This document shows positions 1-9,934 of a stretch of 16,747 nt of DNA, piece by piece. Within the stretch, counting starts at the first letter, position 1. Every line of letters starts with the position of its first letter. Under the pieces are notes generated by a model. That model was not told the DNA's origin. It saw only the letters and a program-made list of their open reading frames with translations, and did no database searches. The stretch is from NCBI GenBank assembly GCA_900555515.1, contig USLO01000019.1, positions 1-16,747 on the forward strand, given 5' to 3'. Made by a program: the position numbers and the translations under genes. Origin of the DNA: an uncultured Collinsella sp. Its GTDB lineage: Bacteria; Actinomycetota; Coriobacteriia; Coriobacteriales; Coriobacteriaceae.

Positions 1-53
1 TGGAATGTTTTGGCTAGACGCGCCGCTTTGGGGTACCATAGCTCCACTATCAA

Positions 54-72
54 CTGCCGCTCAGCACGGCAG
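54..72 (+). other. Small stem-loop in the upstream leader
   Basis: CTGCCG (54-59) pairs with CGGCAG (67-72) around a 7-nt loop. No T-tract follows, so it is not a convincing terminator. It may be the tail of whatever lies upstream or part of a structured leader for the calcium ATPase gene. No coding region is supported in bases 1-157. Confidence 0.25.
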
Positions 73-90
73 CCTTGATGAGCCCTTGCC

Positions 91-150
91 CTTCTCCTGG
101 GAATTATGATCGGGCATCAATCTGCTGAGTGGCCCGAATCCCAGGAGGGG
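91..150 (+). promoter_or_regulatory. Leader hairpin that can hide the ATPase ribosome-binding site
   Basis: Bases 91-102 can pair with 139-150 (12 pairs, three of them G-T; the core TCCTGGGA/TCCCAGGA is perfect). A second stem inside pairs 110-115 (TCGGGC) with 132-137 (GCCCGA). The 3' arm contains the whole Shine-Dalgarno sequence AGGAGGGG (143-150), which lies 7 bases before the ATG at 158. The fold would therefore block initiation of the ATPase. A -10-like TATGAT at 105-110 lacks a good -35; if it were the real promoter the 5' arm would not be transcribed. The pairing is read directly; the regulatory role is inferred. Confidence 0.4.
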
Positions 151-157
151 ACTCTAT

Positions 158-2839
<2,682 letters not shown>

Positions 2840-2851
2840 GTTAACCTGTCC

Positions 2852-2940
2852 GGGCCCGCCCCTGCGTGTTTTCTTCTTCGCTGGTCCTCGCGCTTCGCGC
2901 TGCGGGATCGCTCAGAAGAAAACACTCCCGGGGTGGGCCC
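2852..2940. repeat. 89-bp GC-rich intergenic palindrome (REP-like)
   Basis: Arms GGGCCC (2852-2857/2935-2940), CCCC/GGGG (2859-2862/2930-2933) and a perfect 12-bp GTGTTTTCTTCT/AGAAGAAAACAC (2866-2877/2914-2925) make a long stem with one small internal loop. The apical part folds further (GGTCC/GGGATC and GCGC-TTC-GCGC around 2883-2908). It lies 12 bases after the ATPase stop codon and has no T-tract, so it is not a typical intrinsic terminator. The shape is that of a dispersed intergenic palindromic repeat; whether copies exist elsewhere in the genome cannot be seen here. Confidence 0.7.
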
Positions 2941-3000
2941 TACGGTATCCTTGCTGGCTTTTCTCCCGCGCGGTTGAAAAAGGGCTGAAGGAAAGTGTGT

Positions 3001-3034
3001 GAGCTGGTCGGGCTTTGCCCGGCCAGCTCTTTTT
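3001..3034 (+). terminator. Intrinsic terminator after the calcium ATPase
   Basis: A 13-bp stem with one G-T pair (GAGCTGGTCGGGC, 3001-3013, against 3017-3029), a 3-base TTT loop and a TTTTT run at 3030-3034. It is a textbook terminator that separates the ATPase from rsgA. Confidence 0.9.
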
Positions 3035-3044
3035 GATTTAAAAT
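3015..3044 (+). promoter_or_regulatory. Likely rsgA promoter overlapping the terminator
   Basis: TTGCCC at 3015-3020 (-35, 4 of 6) and TAAAAT at 3039-3044 (-10, 5 of 6) are separated by 18 bases. The -35 lies in the loop and 3' arm of the terminator and the -10 just past its T-tract. Transcription would begin near 3051, about 30 bases before the rsgA start. Inferred from consensus only. Confidence 0.4.
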
Positions 3045-3082
3045 ACCTGCTCAGTTGTGTGGTTTGGTGCTGGGAGGCGTTT

Positions 3083-4267
3083 GTGGGCAAGGCTAAGGCT
3101 AAGGCGAAGAAAAAGACGACGGGGGCGCGGGCTAAGCGTGACCGTCGTCGGAAGCTTGCGACCGAAGCCCCTGCGTCTGCTGAGGAGTTGCTGGCGAGTG
3201 TGCCGGGGCTTGACGCGCTGCGGGATGTTCCGGCGTTCGATGACCTGCCGGTCGATGCGGCTCAGCAGGCTGCATTTGACGACTTTTGCGCACAGGCCGA
3301 GGAGCCCGAGCAGATGCAGCTCGGTGCCGTGGTGCGCCTGGACCGCGGGTTTCCGCTGGTGGCAACTGCCGATGACACGTTTCGTGCCGAGCATGCCGTG
3401 GGGTTTGCCAAGTCGCGTGGCGAGGACGAGGTCTTGCTGCCCGCCGTGGGCGACCGTGTGACGGTTCGCCGTGCTCCCGGGCACGACATGGGCGTGATCG
3501 AGTGCGTACTGCCGCGCCGTACGAGCTTTGAGCGTTGGCGTGGCCGTGCCCGCGGTGAGCGCCAGGTGCTCTGCTCCAACGTTGACAGCGTGCTGATCGT
3601 GCAGGCGCTCGGCGCCGGCGAGGTACTGCTCGATCGCGTGGCGCGCTCACTGGTGTTGGCGCTCGATTGCGATGCCGAGCCGGTGGTGGTGCTCACCAAG
3701 GCCGACCGTTGCGAGGCCGATGAGCTCGAGCGCGATCTGGACCGCGTGCGCCGTCTGGTGGGTCCGGACGTGCGCGTGATCGTGACGTCTTCTGCCGAGG
3801 GCCTCGGCCTGGACGAGGTGCGCGCCTGCGTGCCGGCTGGGAGCTGCGCCATGATCTTGGGCGAGTCGGGCGCCGGCAAGTCAACGCTGCTCAATGCGCT
3901 GCTGGGCCACGATGCGCTGGCCACTGGCGGCGTGCGCGAGCGTGATGACCAGGGTCGCCACACCACGGTTGCGCGCGTGATGGTGGCGCTGCCGGGCGAC
4001 GCCGGCGTGATCGCCGATGCCCCGGGCCTGCGCAGCCTGCCGCTTGTGGGGCATGAGCGGGGTCTGGCGCGTGCCTTCCCCGAGATCGTCGAGGCGTCGC
4101 GTGCGTGCCGGTTTGGCGATTGCACGCACACTCACGAGCCGGGTTGCGCCGTTCGCGAGGCCGAAGATGCCGGACAGATCGACAGCCTGCGTCTGGAGAC
4201 GTTCCAAAACCTGGCGTCATCTATGCGCGTGAGTGCCCAAATGCTCGACCCCGATGTCCATCTGTAA
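3083..4267 (+). CDS. rsgA: Ribosome small-subunit-dependent GTPase A (RsgA/YjeQ)
   Basis: A GTPase that checks late 30S subunit maturation in the cytoplasm. The G motifs come in the circularly permuted order of this family: G4 TKAD at 205-208, G5 SSAEG, then the P-loop GESGAGKST at 260-268, RHTT, and G3 DAPG at 312-315. The C-terminal zinc-binding site C-x4-C-x-H-x5-C is present (Cys342, Cys347, His349, Cys355). An OB-fold region precedes the G domain. At 394 residues it is longer than the usual 290-350, mainly because of a Lys/Arg-rich N-terminus (GKAKAKAKKK onward) that probably touches rRNA. I chose GTG 3083 because GGGAGG lies 5 bases upstream; the frame runs open to a GTG at 2999, but that would begin inside the terminator. 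It is followed by its own terminator. Confidence 0.95.
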   Translation: MGKAKAKAKKKTTGARAKRDRRRKLATEAPASAEELLASVPGLDALRDVPAFDDLPVDAAQQAAFDDFCAQAEEPEQMQLGAVVRLDRGFPLVATADDTFRAEHAVGFAKSRGEDEVLLPAVGDRVTVRRAPGHDMGVIECVLPRRTSFERWRGRARGERQVLCSNVDSVLIVQALGAGEVLLDRVARSLVLALDCDAEPVVVLTKADRCEADELERDLDRVRRLVGPDVRVIVTSSAEGLGLDEVRACVPAGSCAMILGESGAGKSTLLNALLGHDALATGGVRERDDQGRHTTVARVMVALPGDAGVIADAPGLRSLPLVGHERGLARAFPEIVEASRACRFGDCTHTHEPGCAVREAEDAGQIDSLRLETFQNLASSMRVSAQMLDPDVHL

Positions 4268-4285
4268 TTGAATTTTCCTATGACA

Positions 4286-4319
4286 GCCGTCTCCTAACTG
4301 CTTGGGAGGCGGCTTTTTT
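4286..4319 (+). terminator. Intrinsic terminator after rsgA
   Basis: GCCGTCTCC (4286-4294) pairs with GGAGGCGGC (4305-4313), with one G-T pair, followed by six T residues at 4314-4319. It lies 18 bases past the rsgA stop and isolates the Tad operon from upstream transcription. Confidence 0.9.
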
Positions 4320-4358
4320 GCTGCCAAAGCGCCTCGAAATATGCGTTTTGCCGACGTT

Positions 4359-4433
4359 CTGACCAAAACCTTGCCACGAGCTTGACGGGCTGGTCAGCTT
4401 TTGGTCAGCAATTGGTTTGACACCTAAAACCAA
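4359..4433 (+). promoter_or_regulatory. Tad operon control region with repeated TGGTCAGC / TTGGTTT boxes
   Basis: Three related patterns crowd this gap. CTGACCAAAA (4359-4368) is the exact inverse of TTTTGGTCAG (4399-4408). TGGTCAGC occurs twice in direct orientation, 4391-4398 and 4402-4409, 11 bases apart, about one helical turn. TTGGTTT (4412-4418) is mirrored by AAACCAA (4427-4433). A perfect -35 hexamer TTGACA is at 4417-4422 but has no good -10 at 16-18 bases. Alternatively TTGGTC (4401-4406) and TAAAAC (4425-4430) are spaced 18 bases. This looks like a weak promoter with binding sites for a regulator; the regulator is unknown. A short CGGGC/GCCCG hairpin (4483-4496) lies in the leader. 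Confidence 0.5.
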
Positions 4434-4519
4434 GGTCGCGATTGCGCCGCTTTGCGCCCTGGTCGCCCAGACAATGATGGTACGGGCATTTGCCCGGTGC
4501 TACCTTGAGAGGAGCGGCC

Positions 4520-5179
4520 GTGAACAAGAGCAAGCGCATCGCCATCAGTCTGGTCGCGGGCGTGCTTGCCGCGGCGCTCTGCATGGTCTACGGCTCGTCG
4601 ATCCGCTCGCAAGCCGAGCGGGCCCAGGCCGAGACTTTGGCAAAATACGGCGGCGACCGCGTTGAGGTGTGCGTCGCGGCGCGCGATATCGATGCGGGCG
4701 AGACCCTCGACGAGACTAATGTCATAACTCAGGAATGGCTGGCGAGTCTGTTGCCGCGTGATGCGGCGACCGAGCTGCGTCAGGTGCGCGGCGACGTGAC
4801 GACCTCGCGCATTCCCAAAAACGCCGTGATTTGCAATGTCTACACCAAGGCCGAAAGCCACAAGCTCGAGGTGCCTAAAGGCAAGGTTGCCGTTTCGGTG
4901 GCGGTCGATGCCGAGCACTCGGTCGGCGGCGCCACGGGCGTGGGCAGCTATGTGGACGTGTACGTGCAAAAAGATGGCGTGACCGATCGTTTGTGCGGCG
5001 CGTACGTAATCGATACCAGCGAAGATGCCGGCACCACGCGTGAAGGCAAGATCGAGTGGGTGACGCTGGCGGCAGACCCCGAAGATGTCAAGGAATTGCT
5101 GGGAGCCTCGGGAAAGGGAACGGTCAGCTTGACGATTCCCGCCACGGCGCGCGGCAAAAAGAGCGGAGGCGACGAGTGA
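4520..5179 (+). CDS. cpaB: Flp pilus assembly protein CpaB/RcpC (SAF domain)
   Basis: First gene of the Tad operon. The 219 residues start with a short basic stretch and one membrane helix or uncleaved signal (about 6-26). A SAF-type domain follows (about 46-109, VCVAARDIDAGETLD), then the RcpC-type part with VAVSVAVDAEHSVGG and YVDVYV (about 123-150). In diderms CpaB works with the secretin; in monoderms the equivalent probably sits outside the membrane and helps the pilus cross the wall. The GTG at 4520 is chosen because GAGAGGAG (4507-4514) is 5 bases upstream; a TTG at 4490 in the same frame has no such site. Its TGA overlaps the next ATG by one base (TGATG). It is shorter than typical CpaB, but the domain order is right. 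Confidence 0.85.
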   Translation: MNKSKRIAISLVAGVLAAALCMVYGSSIRSQAERAQAETLAKYGGDRVEVCVAARDIDAGETLDETNVITQEWLASLLPRDAATELRQVRGDVTTSRIPKNAVICNVYTKAESHKLEVPKGKVAVSVAVDAEHSVGGATGVGSYVDVYVQKDGVTDRLCGAYVIDTSEDAGTTREGKIEWVTLAADPEDVKELLGASGKGTVSLTIPATARGKKSGGDE

Positions 5180-6828
5180 TGAAGGCGATCTGGCTTGCGT
5201 GCTGCGCGTGCGGCGATTACGGGCTGCTACAGCAGGAAGTCGAGGGTCGCGATGTGGGCGCGCAGGTGCTTCGCGTGGGCGACCTGGACGGGCTGGTATC
5301 CATGGCGCGGGCGTTTCCGTCGCGCCGCGGTGCCGCCATCATCGCGGCGTCTCTGTTCGATACCGAAGACGTGCGGAAGACCGTTGCGTGCCTGACGGCC
5401 GAGGGCCGTGTGAGTCGCGTCGTCGTGTTGATCGAGACGCTCGACCCGTCGGATATCGAAGGGCTGTTTCGCGCGGGGGCGACCGAGGTCATCGCTGCGC
5501 ACAGTTTGTGCGGCAACGGGCGCGCGGGTGAGGGAACGGTTGATTCCGATCGGCATATGACGATTGAGCCCGATGCTTTTGTTGATAGGGAACCCGGGGC
5601 GCCTCGCGCTACAAGAGGCCCGCGTGTTGATGAATATGGAAAAGCGGAAGCCGAGCATGGTCGGCGCCCCCGGGACCCCCTTGCATGCGATGACGCTGGA
5701 GGGCCGGTACCGTATGGCGATGACGTTCTGGCTGAAGATATGGGATACGTACACGGCGTAAATCTGGCCGATGAGCTCGACGAGGTCGAGGGTTTTGCCG
5801 GGGCTGACGAGCCGTGTGCCGCTGCGTCTTTGGCTTTGGAATCGCAGCCCGGGCAGCCTGCCATGCCGGCTTGGGCTCAGCGCGTGACCGCGGCGGGGGA
5901 GACGGGGATGTTATCGCCCGCGTCCGTGTCGCCGGTTCCTGCACCGTCGGCCCCCGCGCCGTCGGCGGACGCTTCGATTCCGTCGCGTCGGGCGCCGGTC
6001 GTCTGCGCCGTCTCGGGTTCGGGCGGTTGCGGCAAGTCGACGATCGTTGCCACCATGGCGCATGCGGCGTCGCTGTTGGGTTTGCGTGCCGCTGTGCTCG
6101 ACTTGGACCTCATGTTTGGAAACCTATACGATCTGCTGGGTGTCGATGCCCCACATGATATAGCGACGCTTATCGAGCCGTCGGCGGCGGGCGCACTTGC
6201 CGAGCCGGATATCGTGGCCGCATCGATGCGCGTCGCCCCAGGCGTTACGCTCTGGGGGCCTGTCGCGGCCCCCGAGAAGGCCGAGCTCATGGCACGTCCG
6301 GTAGAGCTATTGCTCGATGTTTTGCGTCGCGAATCCGACGTGGTCTTTGTTGACACCTCGGTCTTTTGGGGTGATGCCGTGGCCGCCGCGGTGACGGCGA
6401 GCGACCGTTGCCTGGTCGTAGGCGATGCGGCGGTATCGTCCGCGACATCCGCTTCGCGCGTCATTGAGCTGGCGAGCCGCGTGGGCGTGCCACGCACGCG
6501 CATGAGCGCCGTGTTCAACCGGTTTGGTGCGCGCGGTGCCGACGAGGACGTCGCCATGCGCTTCGAGATTGCCTGCGCACTGAGCTCCAAGATCCGCATT
6601 GCCGATGGCGGTCAGGACTTGGCCGCGCTCATGGCATTCGGTCGCGCCGACGAGGCAGTGGGTCAGACGAGCGCTTTTGCGACCAGCGTGCGCGAGGCCA
6701 CGCGCGAGATGCTCGTGGAGCTGGGCTGCGCCGTCGGTCCCTGGAGCGATATGGTCGCTGACCGCGCGACCCGCACCGAGCGCCCGCGCATCCGTCTTCC
6801 CTGGTCGCGTGAGGGTGATTCGCGATGA
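5179..6828 (+). CDS. tadZ: Pilus-localising ATPase TadZ/CpaE
   Basis: ParA/MinD-like ATPase that places the Tad machine in the cell. The 549 residues fall into three parts. Residues 1-115 resemble a pseudo-receiver domain, without an obvious phospho-acceptor aspartate. Residues 116-272 form a long, Pro/Ala-rich, probably disordered linker. From 274 on is the ATPase: Walker A GSGGCGKST (280-288), the LDLDLMFGN segment with Asp308 and Asp310, and a Walker B-like VFVDTS with Asp392. The signature lysine of deviant Walker A boxes is replaced by Ser281, as is common in atypical TadZ proteins. The ATG at 5179 overlaps the cpaB stop and has GGAGG 9 bases upstream; the frame is open further upstream, but no start there has better support. 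The next gene overlaps by ATGA. Confidence 0.88.
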   Translation: MKAIWLACCACGDYGLLQQEVEGRDVGAQVLRVGDLDGLVSMARAFPSRRGAAIIAASLFDTEDVRKTVACLTAEGRVSRVVVLIETLDPSDIEGLFRAGATEVIAAHSLCGNGRAGEGTVDSDRHMTIEPDAFVDREPGAPRATRGPRVDEYGKAEAEHGRRPRDPLACDDAGGPVPYGDDVLAEDMGYVHGVNLADELDEVEGFAGADEPCAAASLALESQPGQPAMPAWAQRVTAAGETGMLSPASVSPVPAPSAPAPSADASIPSRRAPVVCAVSGSGGCGKSTIVATMAHAASLLGLRAAVLDLDLMFGNLYDLLGVDAPHDIATLIEPSAAGALAEPDIVAASMRVAPGVTLWGPVAAPEKAELMARPVELLLDVLRRESDVVFVDTSVFWGDAVAAAVTASDRCLVVGDAAVSSATSASRVIELASRVGVPRTRMSAVFNRFGARGADEDVAMRFEIACALSSKIRIADGGQDLAALMAFGRADEAVGQTSAFATSVREATREMLVELGCAVGPWSDMVADRATRTERPRIRLPWSREGDSR

Positions 6829-8153
6829 GTCTGCAGACGCGGATTAAAGCCGCTGGCGCGGCCGCCGCGGCTGCCCCCGTTGATGCGGGACGCCGCCGTG
6901 CCGTTAAACGCCGCACAAAGCGTGCGGTGATGGACCGCATGGGCTACGACGAGGTGGCGCGCATCAGCGCCTACGTCGACCCTGCCCTTGCCCGCTCTGA
7001 GCTACGTCCGGCGGTGGAAGCGGCGCTCAACGTGGAAGAGCCAACCGACTTGGCGACGCCTGAGCGTGAGACCATCATCGACGAGATCCTAGATGACGTG
7101 GTGGGTCTGGGACCGCTGCAGCCGCTCATCGAGGACGACACCGTTACCGAAATCATGATCAACGGCTGTCGCTCTGCCTTTTTTGAGCGCAGCGGCGTTT
7201 TGTATCCCATCGAGCACGCGTTTGAGGACGACGAGCAGATCCGTGTGCTCATCGACCGTATCATCTCGCCGCTCGGCCGTCGTATCGACGAGCGTAGTCC
7301 CATCGTCAACGCCCGCCTCAAGACGGGTTATCGCGTCAACGCGGTGATTCCACCCGTGGCGATCGACGGGCCAATCCTCACCATTCGTAAGTTCTCGGAC
7401 CGTATCTGTTCGCTGGACGAGCTTGTGGGGTTGGGGTCACTGCCGCTTTGGTATGCGCAGCTGCTGTCGTGCGCGGTGTCGTTGCGGCAGGACTTGGCGG
7501 TTGCGGGAGGCACGGGGTCGGGCAAGACCACGCTGCTCAACGCGCTGTCGTGCGAGATTTCCACCGGCGAACGCATCGTGACGATCGAGGATTCCGCCGA
7601 GCTCAAGTTTGCACATCACCCACACGTTGTTCGTCTGGAAGCGCGTGAGGCGTCAATCGAGGGCGAGGGTGCGGTGACGATCCGCGACCTGGTGACCAAT
7701 GCTCTACGTATGCGCCCCGATCGCATCGTCGTGGGCGAGGTGCGCGGTGCCGAGTGCTGCGACATGCTGCAGGCCATGAACACGGGCCACGACGGCTCGC
7801 TCACCACGCTCCATGCGGGTACCGAGCAGGAGACCGTGGTTCGCCTGACGCTGCTTGCGCGCTACGGCATCGATTTGCCGAGTGAGCTTATCGAAGAGCA
7901 GATCGCCATGGCGCTCGACGGCATCGTGATGTCCGAGCGTCATGCAGATGGCAGGCGCTTTGTGGCCTCATATTCGGGGGTTCACCGCGGCGCGTCGGGC
8001 GGTGTTGAGCTCGAACGCTACGTGACGTTCGATGCCGCCGAACGCACCTGGACGCTCGACCGCGAGCCGCCGTTTATTGCGGAGGGCTTGCGGTCGGGAA
8101 CGCTCACGCAAGAGGAGGTGGACGAATGGAGATCGCTGTGCCCCTCGTCGTAG
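6825..8153 (+). CDS. tadA: Tad secretion ATPase TadA/CpaF
   Basis: Hexameric type II/IV secretion ATPase that powers Flp pilus assembly at the cytoplasmic face. The 442 residues include an Ala-rich, basic N-terminal tail, the CpaF N-terminal domain (VTEIMINGCRSAFFERSG), the Walker A box GGTGSGKTT at 228-236, the Asp box RIVTIEDSAEL, Walker B-like RIVVGEVRG with Glu305, and the His box region GHDGSLTTLHAG. All catalytic motifs are intact. The ATG at 6825 overlaps the tadZ stop in ATGA with GAGGG upstream. It overlaps the next gene, tadB, by 28 bases. Identification is secure from the motif set and from its position. Confidence 0.96.
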   Translation: MSLQTRIKAAGAAAAAAPVDAGRRRAVKRRTKRAVMDRMGYDEVARISAYVDPALARSELRPAVEAALNVEEPTDLATPERETIIDEILDDVVGLGPLQPLIEDDTVTEIMINGCRSAFFERSGVLYPIEHAFEDDEQIRVLIDRIISPLGRRIDERSPIVNARLKTGYRVNAVIPPVAIDGPILTIRKFSDRICSLDELVGLGSLPLWYAQLLSCAVSLRQDLAVAGGTGSGKTTLLNALSCEISTGERIVTIEDSAELKFAHHPHVVRLEAREASIEGEGAVTIRDLVTNALRMRPDRIVVGEVRGAECCDMLQAMNTGHDGSLTTLHAGTEQETVVRLTLLARYGIDLPSELIEEQIAMALDGIVMSERHADGRRFVASYSGVHRGASGGVELERYVTFDAAERTWTLDREPPFIAEGLRSGTLTQEEVDEWRSLCPSS

Positions 8154-9052
8154 GGGGTTTGGCGGGGCTTTCTGTCGCGACGGCGTGTGGGGCAGAGCCT
8201 CGTGTGCCGCGGATGCCGCCGGCGGAGCTGGCACGTCAGACGCTCGAATCGATGGCGGAGAAGTTGCCCCGTGAGTTGGCGGAAAACGACCTGCTGACAA
8301 AGATTGCCCGCTCGTGGGCGTTGCTAATCCCCGCAGATCGCCTTGGGTTTGCTATTGAGGATAACGCGGCTCGTCTGGCATTTCTGCTGCTGTCGAGCGG
8401 TATCTGCAGCGTTTTGCTGGCCGTTGCGTCGTTGTCGCCCATCGGCTTTGTCTTGGGGCTGGTGGCGCCGTTTGGCGTGGGTGCCGCGCGTGACACCTTC
8501 GATCGCCGACGCGAGCAGCATGATGTAGAAGAGGCCATGCCCGAGGCATTCACGGCGTTATCCATGTCGCTTGCCTCGGGGCATTCGCTGACACAGGGCA
8601 TGCGCTTTGTGGGCGCCCATGCGCAAGAGCCGGTGCATACCGAGTTTTTGCGGGTGGCAGCGGCAATCGATTGCGGTATCTCGGCGACCGACGCACTCGA
8701 TGACCTACTCGTTCGCATCGATGCCCCCGGCCTTTCGCTTGTCACCTTGGCGCTCAAAGTATCGCAGCGTACCGGGGCTCCGCTTGCCGGCTTGCTGTCC
8801 GAGGCGTCGAGCATGGTGGGTGAGCGCATTGAGCTCAAACGCCGTCTGGACGTTAAGACGTCGCAGGCGCGTATGTCGGCACACATGGTCGCGGCGATGC
8901 CGGCGGGCATGTGCGCGGTACTAGCTTTGCTTTCAGCAGACTTTCGCCGCGGTCTTGCGACGCCGGCTGGTGCGGGCGCCGTGGTACTGGGGCTTGCCCT
9001 CAACGTCGTTGCCCTGGTAGTTATCCGGCGCATTATGCGGGTGGAGTTATGA
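8126..9052 (+). CDS. tadB: Tad inner-membrane platform protein TadB
   Basis: One of the two T2SSF/GspF-like platform proteins that sit in the membrane above TadA. The 308 residues show an N-terminal helix (3-20), a pair of central membrane helices (about 84-121), a cytoplasmic T2SSF domain (about 137-255, with EAFTALSMSLASGHSLTQGM and ending SQARMSAHMVAAMP) and two C-terminal helices (257-270 and 283-301). This is the expected TadB topology. The ATG at 8126 has AGAGGAGG 7 bases upstream and starts inside tadA. Its end overlaps tadC in ATGA, suggesting equal-dose translation of the two platform subunits. Confidence 0.92.
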   Translation: MEIAVPLVVGGLAGLSVATACGAEPRVPRMPPAELARQTLESMAEKLPRELAENDLLTKIARSWALLIPADRLGFAIEDNAARLAFLLLSSGICSVLLAVASLSPIGFVLGLVAPFGVGAARDTFDRRREQHDVEEAMPEAFTALSMSLASGHSLTQGMRFVGAHAQEPVHTEFLRVAAAIDCGISATDALDDLLVRIDAPGLSLVTLALKVSQRTGAPLAGLLSEASSMVGERIELKRRLDVKTSQARMSAHMVAAMPAGMCAVLALLSADFRRGLATPAGAGAVVLGLALNVVALVVIRRIMRVEL

Positions 9053-9690
9053 GCGCCCTGGTCGGGGCCGCGGCTTGTCTGTGTGCCCTAAGCGTATTTG
9101 CCGCGACAGGTTTGGAGCGTGCGGATGCTCGCAAGATTGCAGAGACGTGCAAGCGTGAGGCGGTGCTGGTCATTGCTGCGGGCTGCTCGGTGATTGATGC
9201 CTTGACCGCGCGAATGAAGGGCGCGATTGGGGCGGGCGGCCCGGCGCGGGTGTCGCTCGGTGAGGTGTCCGAGATGATCGACGTGGTGCGCCTGGGGCTT
9301 TCTGCCGGCCTTTCGTTTGACGCGGCGCTCGAGATTTTCTGTGCCAATCGTCGGTCGGTGCTGGCCGTCCGTCTTGAACGAGCCTGCATGGCGTGGCAGG
9401 TGGGCGTGGGGACGCGCGAGGCCGAGCTGTTGGCTGCCGCGCGTGATTTGGACGTGAGGGCGCTCGAGACCTTTGCCATCACGGTGGGGCAGGCGCTTGC
9501 CCTGGGCGCTCCGCTGGCCGAGACGCTGGCTGCTCAAAGTCGCGAGATCCGTGCGGCCCATCGCGCCGCAGTCGAGCGCGAGATCGAGCGCGCGCCGGTC
9601 AAGTTGCTGATTCCCACCGGCACGCTCATCTTGCCGGCGTTGCTTCTGTCCATATTGGGCCCGCTGCTGGGAGCAGGCGGGATGATGTAG
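9049..9690 (+). CDS. tadC: Tad inner-membrane platform protein TadC
   Basis: Second T2SSF-type platform protein, partner of TadB. The 213 residues hold an N-terminal membrane helix (about 3-20), a T2SSF domain (about 73-167, VVRLGLSAGLSFDAALEIF and LALGAPLAETLA) and a C-terminal hydrophobic segment (185-208, PVKLLIPTGTLILPALLL), which is the typical TadC ending. It is shorter than the common 300-residue TadC, mostly lacking part of the first membrane region. The ATG at 9049 overlaps the tadB stop and has GGGTGGAG just upstream; the same frame is open to 8911, inside tadB, and I reject that longer form. The flp gene follows after 10 bases. Confidence 0.88.
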   Translation: MSALVGAAACLCALSVFAATGLERADARKIAETCKREAVLVIAAGCSVIDALTARMKGAIGAGGPARVSLGEVSEMIDVVRLGLSAGLSFDAALEIFCANRRSVLAVRLERACMAWQVGVGTREAELLAAARDLDVRALETFAITVGQALALGAPLAETLAAQSREIRAAHRAAVEREIERAPVKLLIPTGTLILPALLLSILGPLLGAGGMM

Positions 9691-9700
9691 GGAGGAATAC

Positions 9701-9934
9701 ATGAACACGATGACCGACATTGCGGGCAAGGCTTGGAGCTGGGCTTTTTGCCGGGCAATCCGCGCTCGCCAGCGTGCCGAGGCGCTGTTGCGGGAGGAGA
9801 GCGCGCAGGGCACTACCGAATACGCCATCTTGGTCGGCGTGCTCGTAGTGATCGCGATTATCGCCATCGTCGCGTTTAAGAGCAAAGTCGAAGAACTATG
9901 GAACGCGATCAAAGACGGTATCAACAGCCTGTAG
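9701..9934 (+). CDS. flp: Flp-type major pilin
   Basis: The 77-residue structural pilin of the Tad fibre. A 35-residue leader ends in REESA and is followed by QGTTEYAILVGVLVV: the Q-x-T-x-E pattern of class III (Flp/archaeal-type) prepilins, with cleavage expected after Ala35 so that Glu40 is residue 5 of the mature pilin and Tyr41 residue 6. The rest is one hydrophobic helix (42-59) and a short amphipathic tail, giving a mature pilin of about 42 residues. GGGAGG lies 7 bases before the ATG. The leader is long compared with most Flp leaders. The prepilin peptidase needed to process it is not in this window. Confidence 0.92.
   Translation: MNTMTDIAGKAWSWAFCRAIRARQRAEALLREESAQGTTEYAILVGVLVVIAIIAIVAFKSKVEELWNAIKDGINSL

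Noticed and set aside
91..150. yybP-ykoY manganese riboswitch before the cation ATPase
   Set aside because: The location would suit it, but I cannot find the conserved internal-loop sequences of that class; only a plain hairpin is visible.
2999..3082. Longer RsgA beginning at GTG 2999
   Set aside because: It would start within the terminator stem, has no ribosome-binding site, and adds residues unlike any RsgA; GTG 3083 has GGGAGG at the right distance.
3262..4131. 289-codon minus-strand frame opposite rsgA
   Set aside because: Ser/Arg/Thr-rich antisense shadow of rsgA with no ribosome-binding site.
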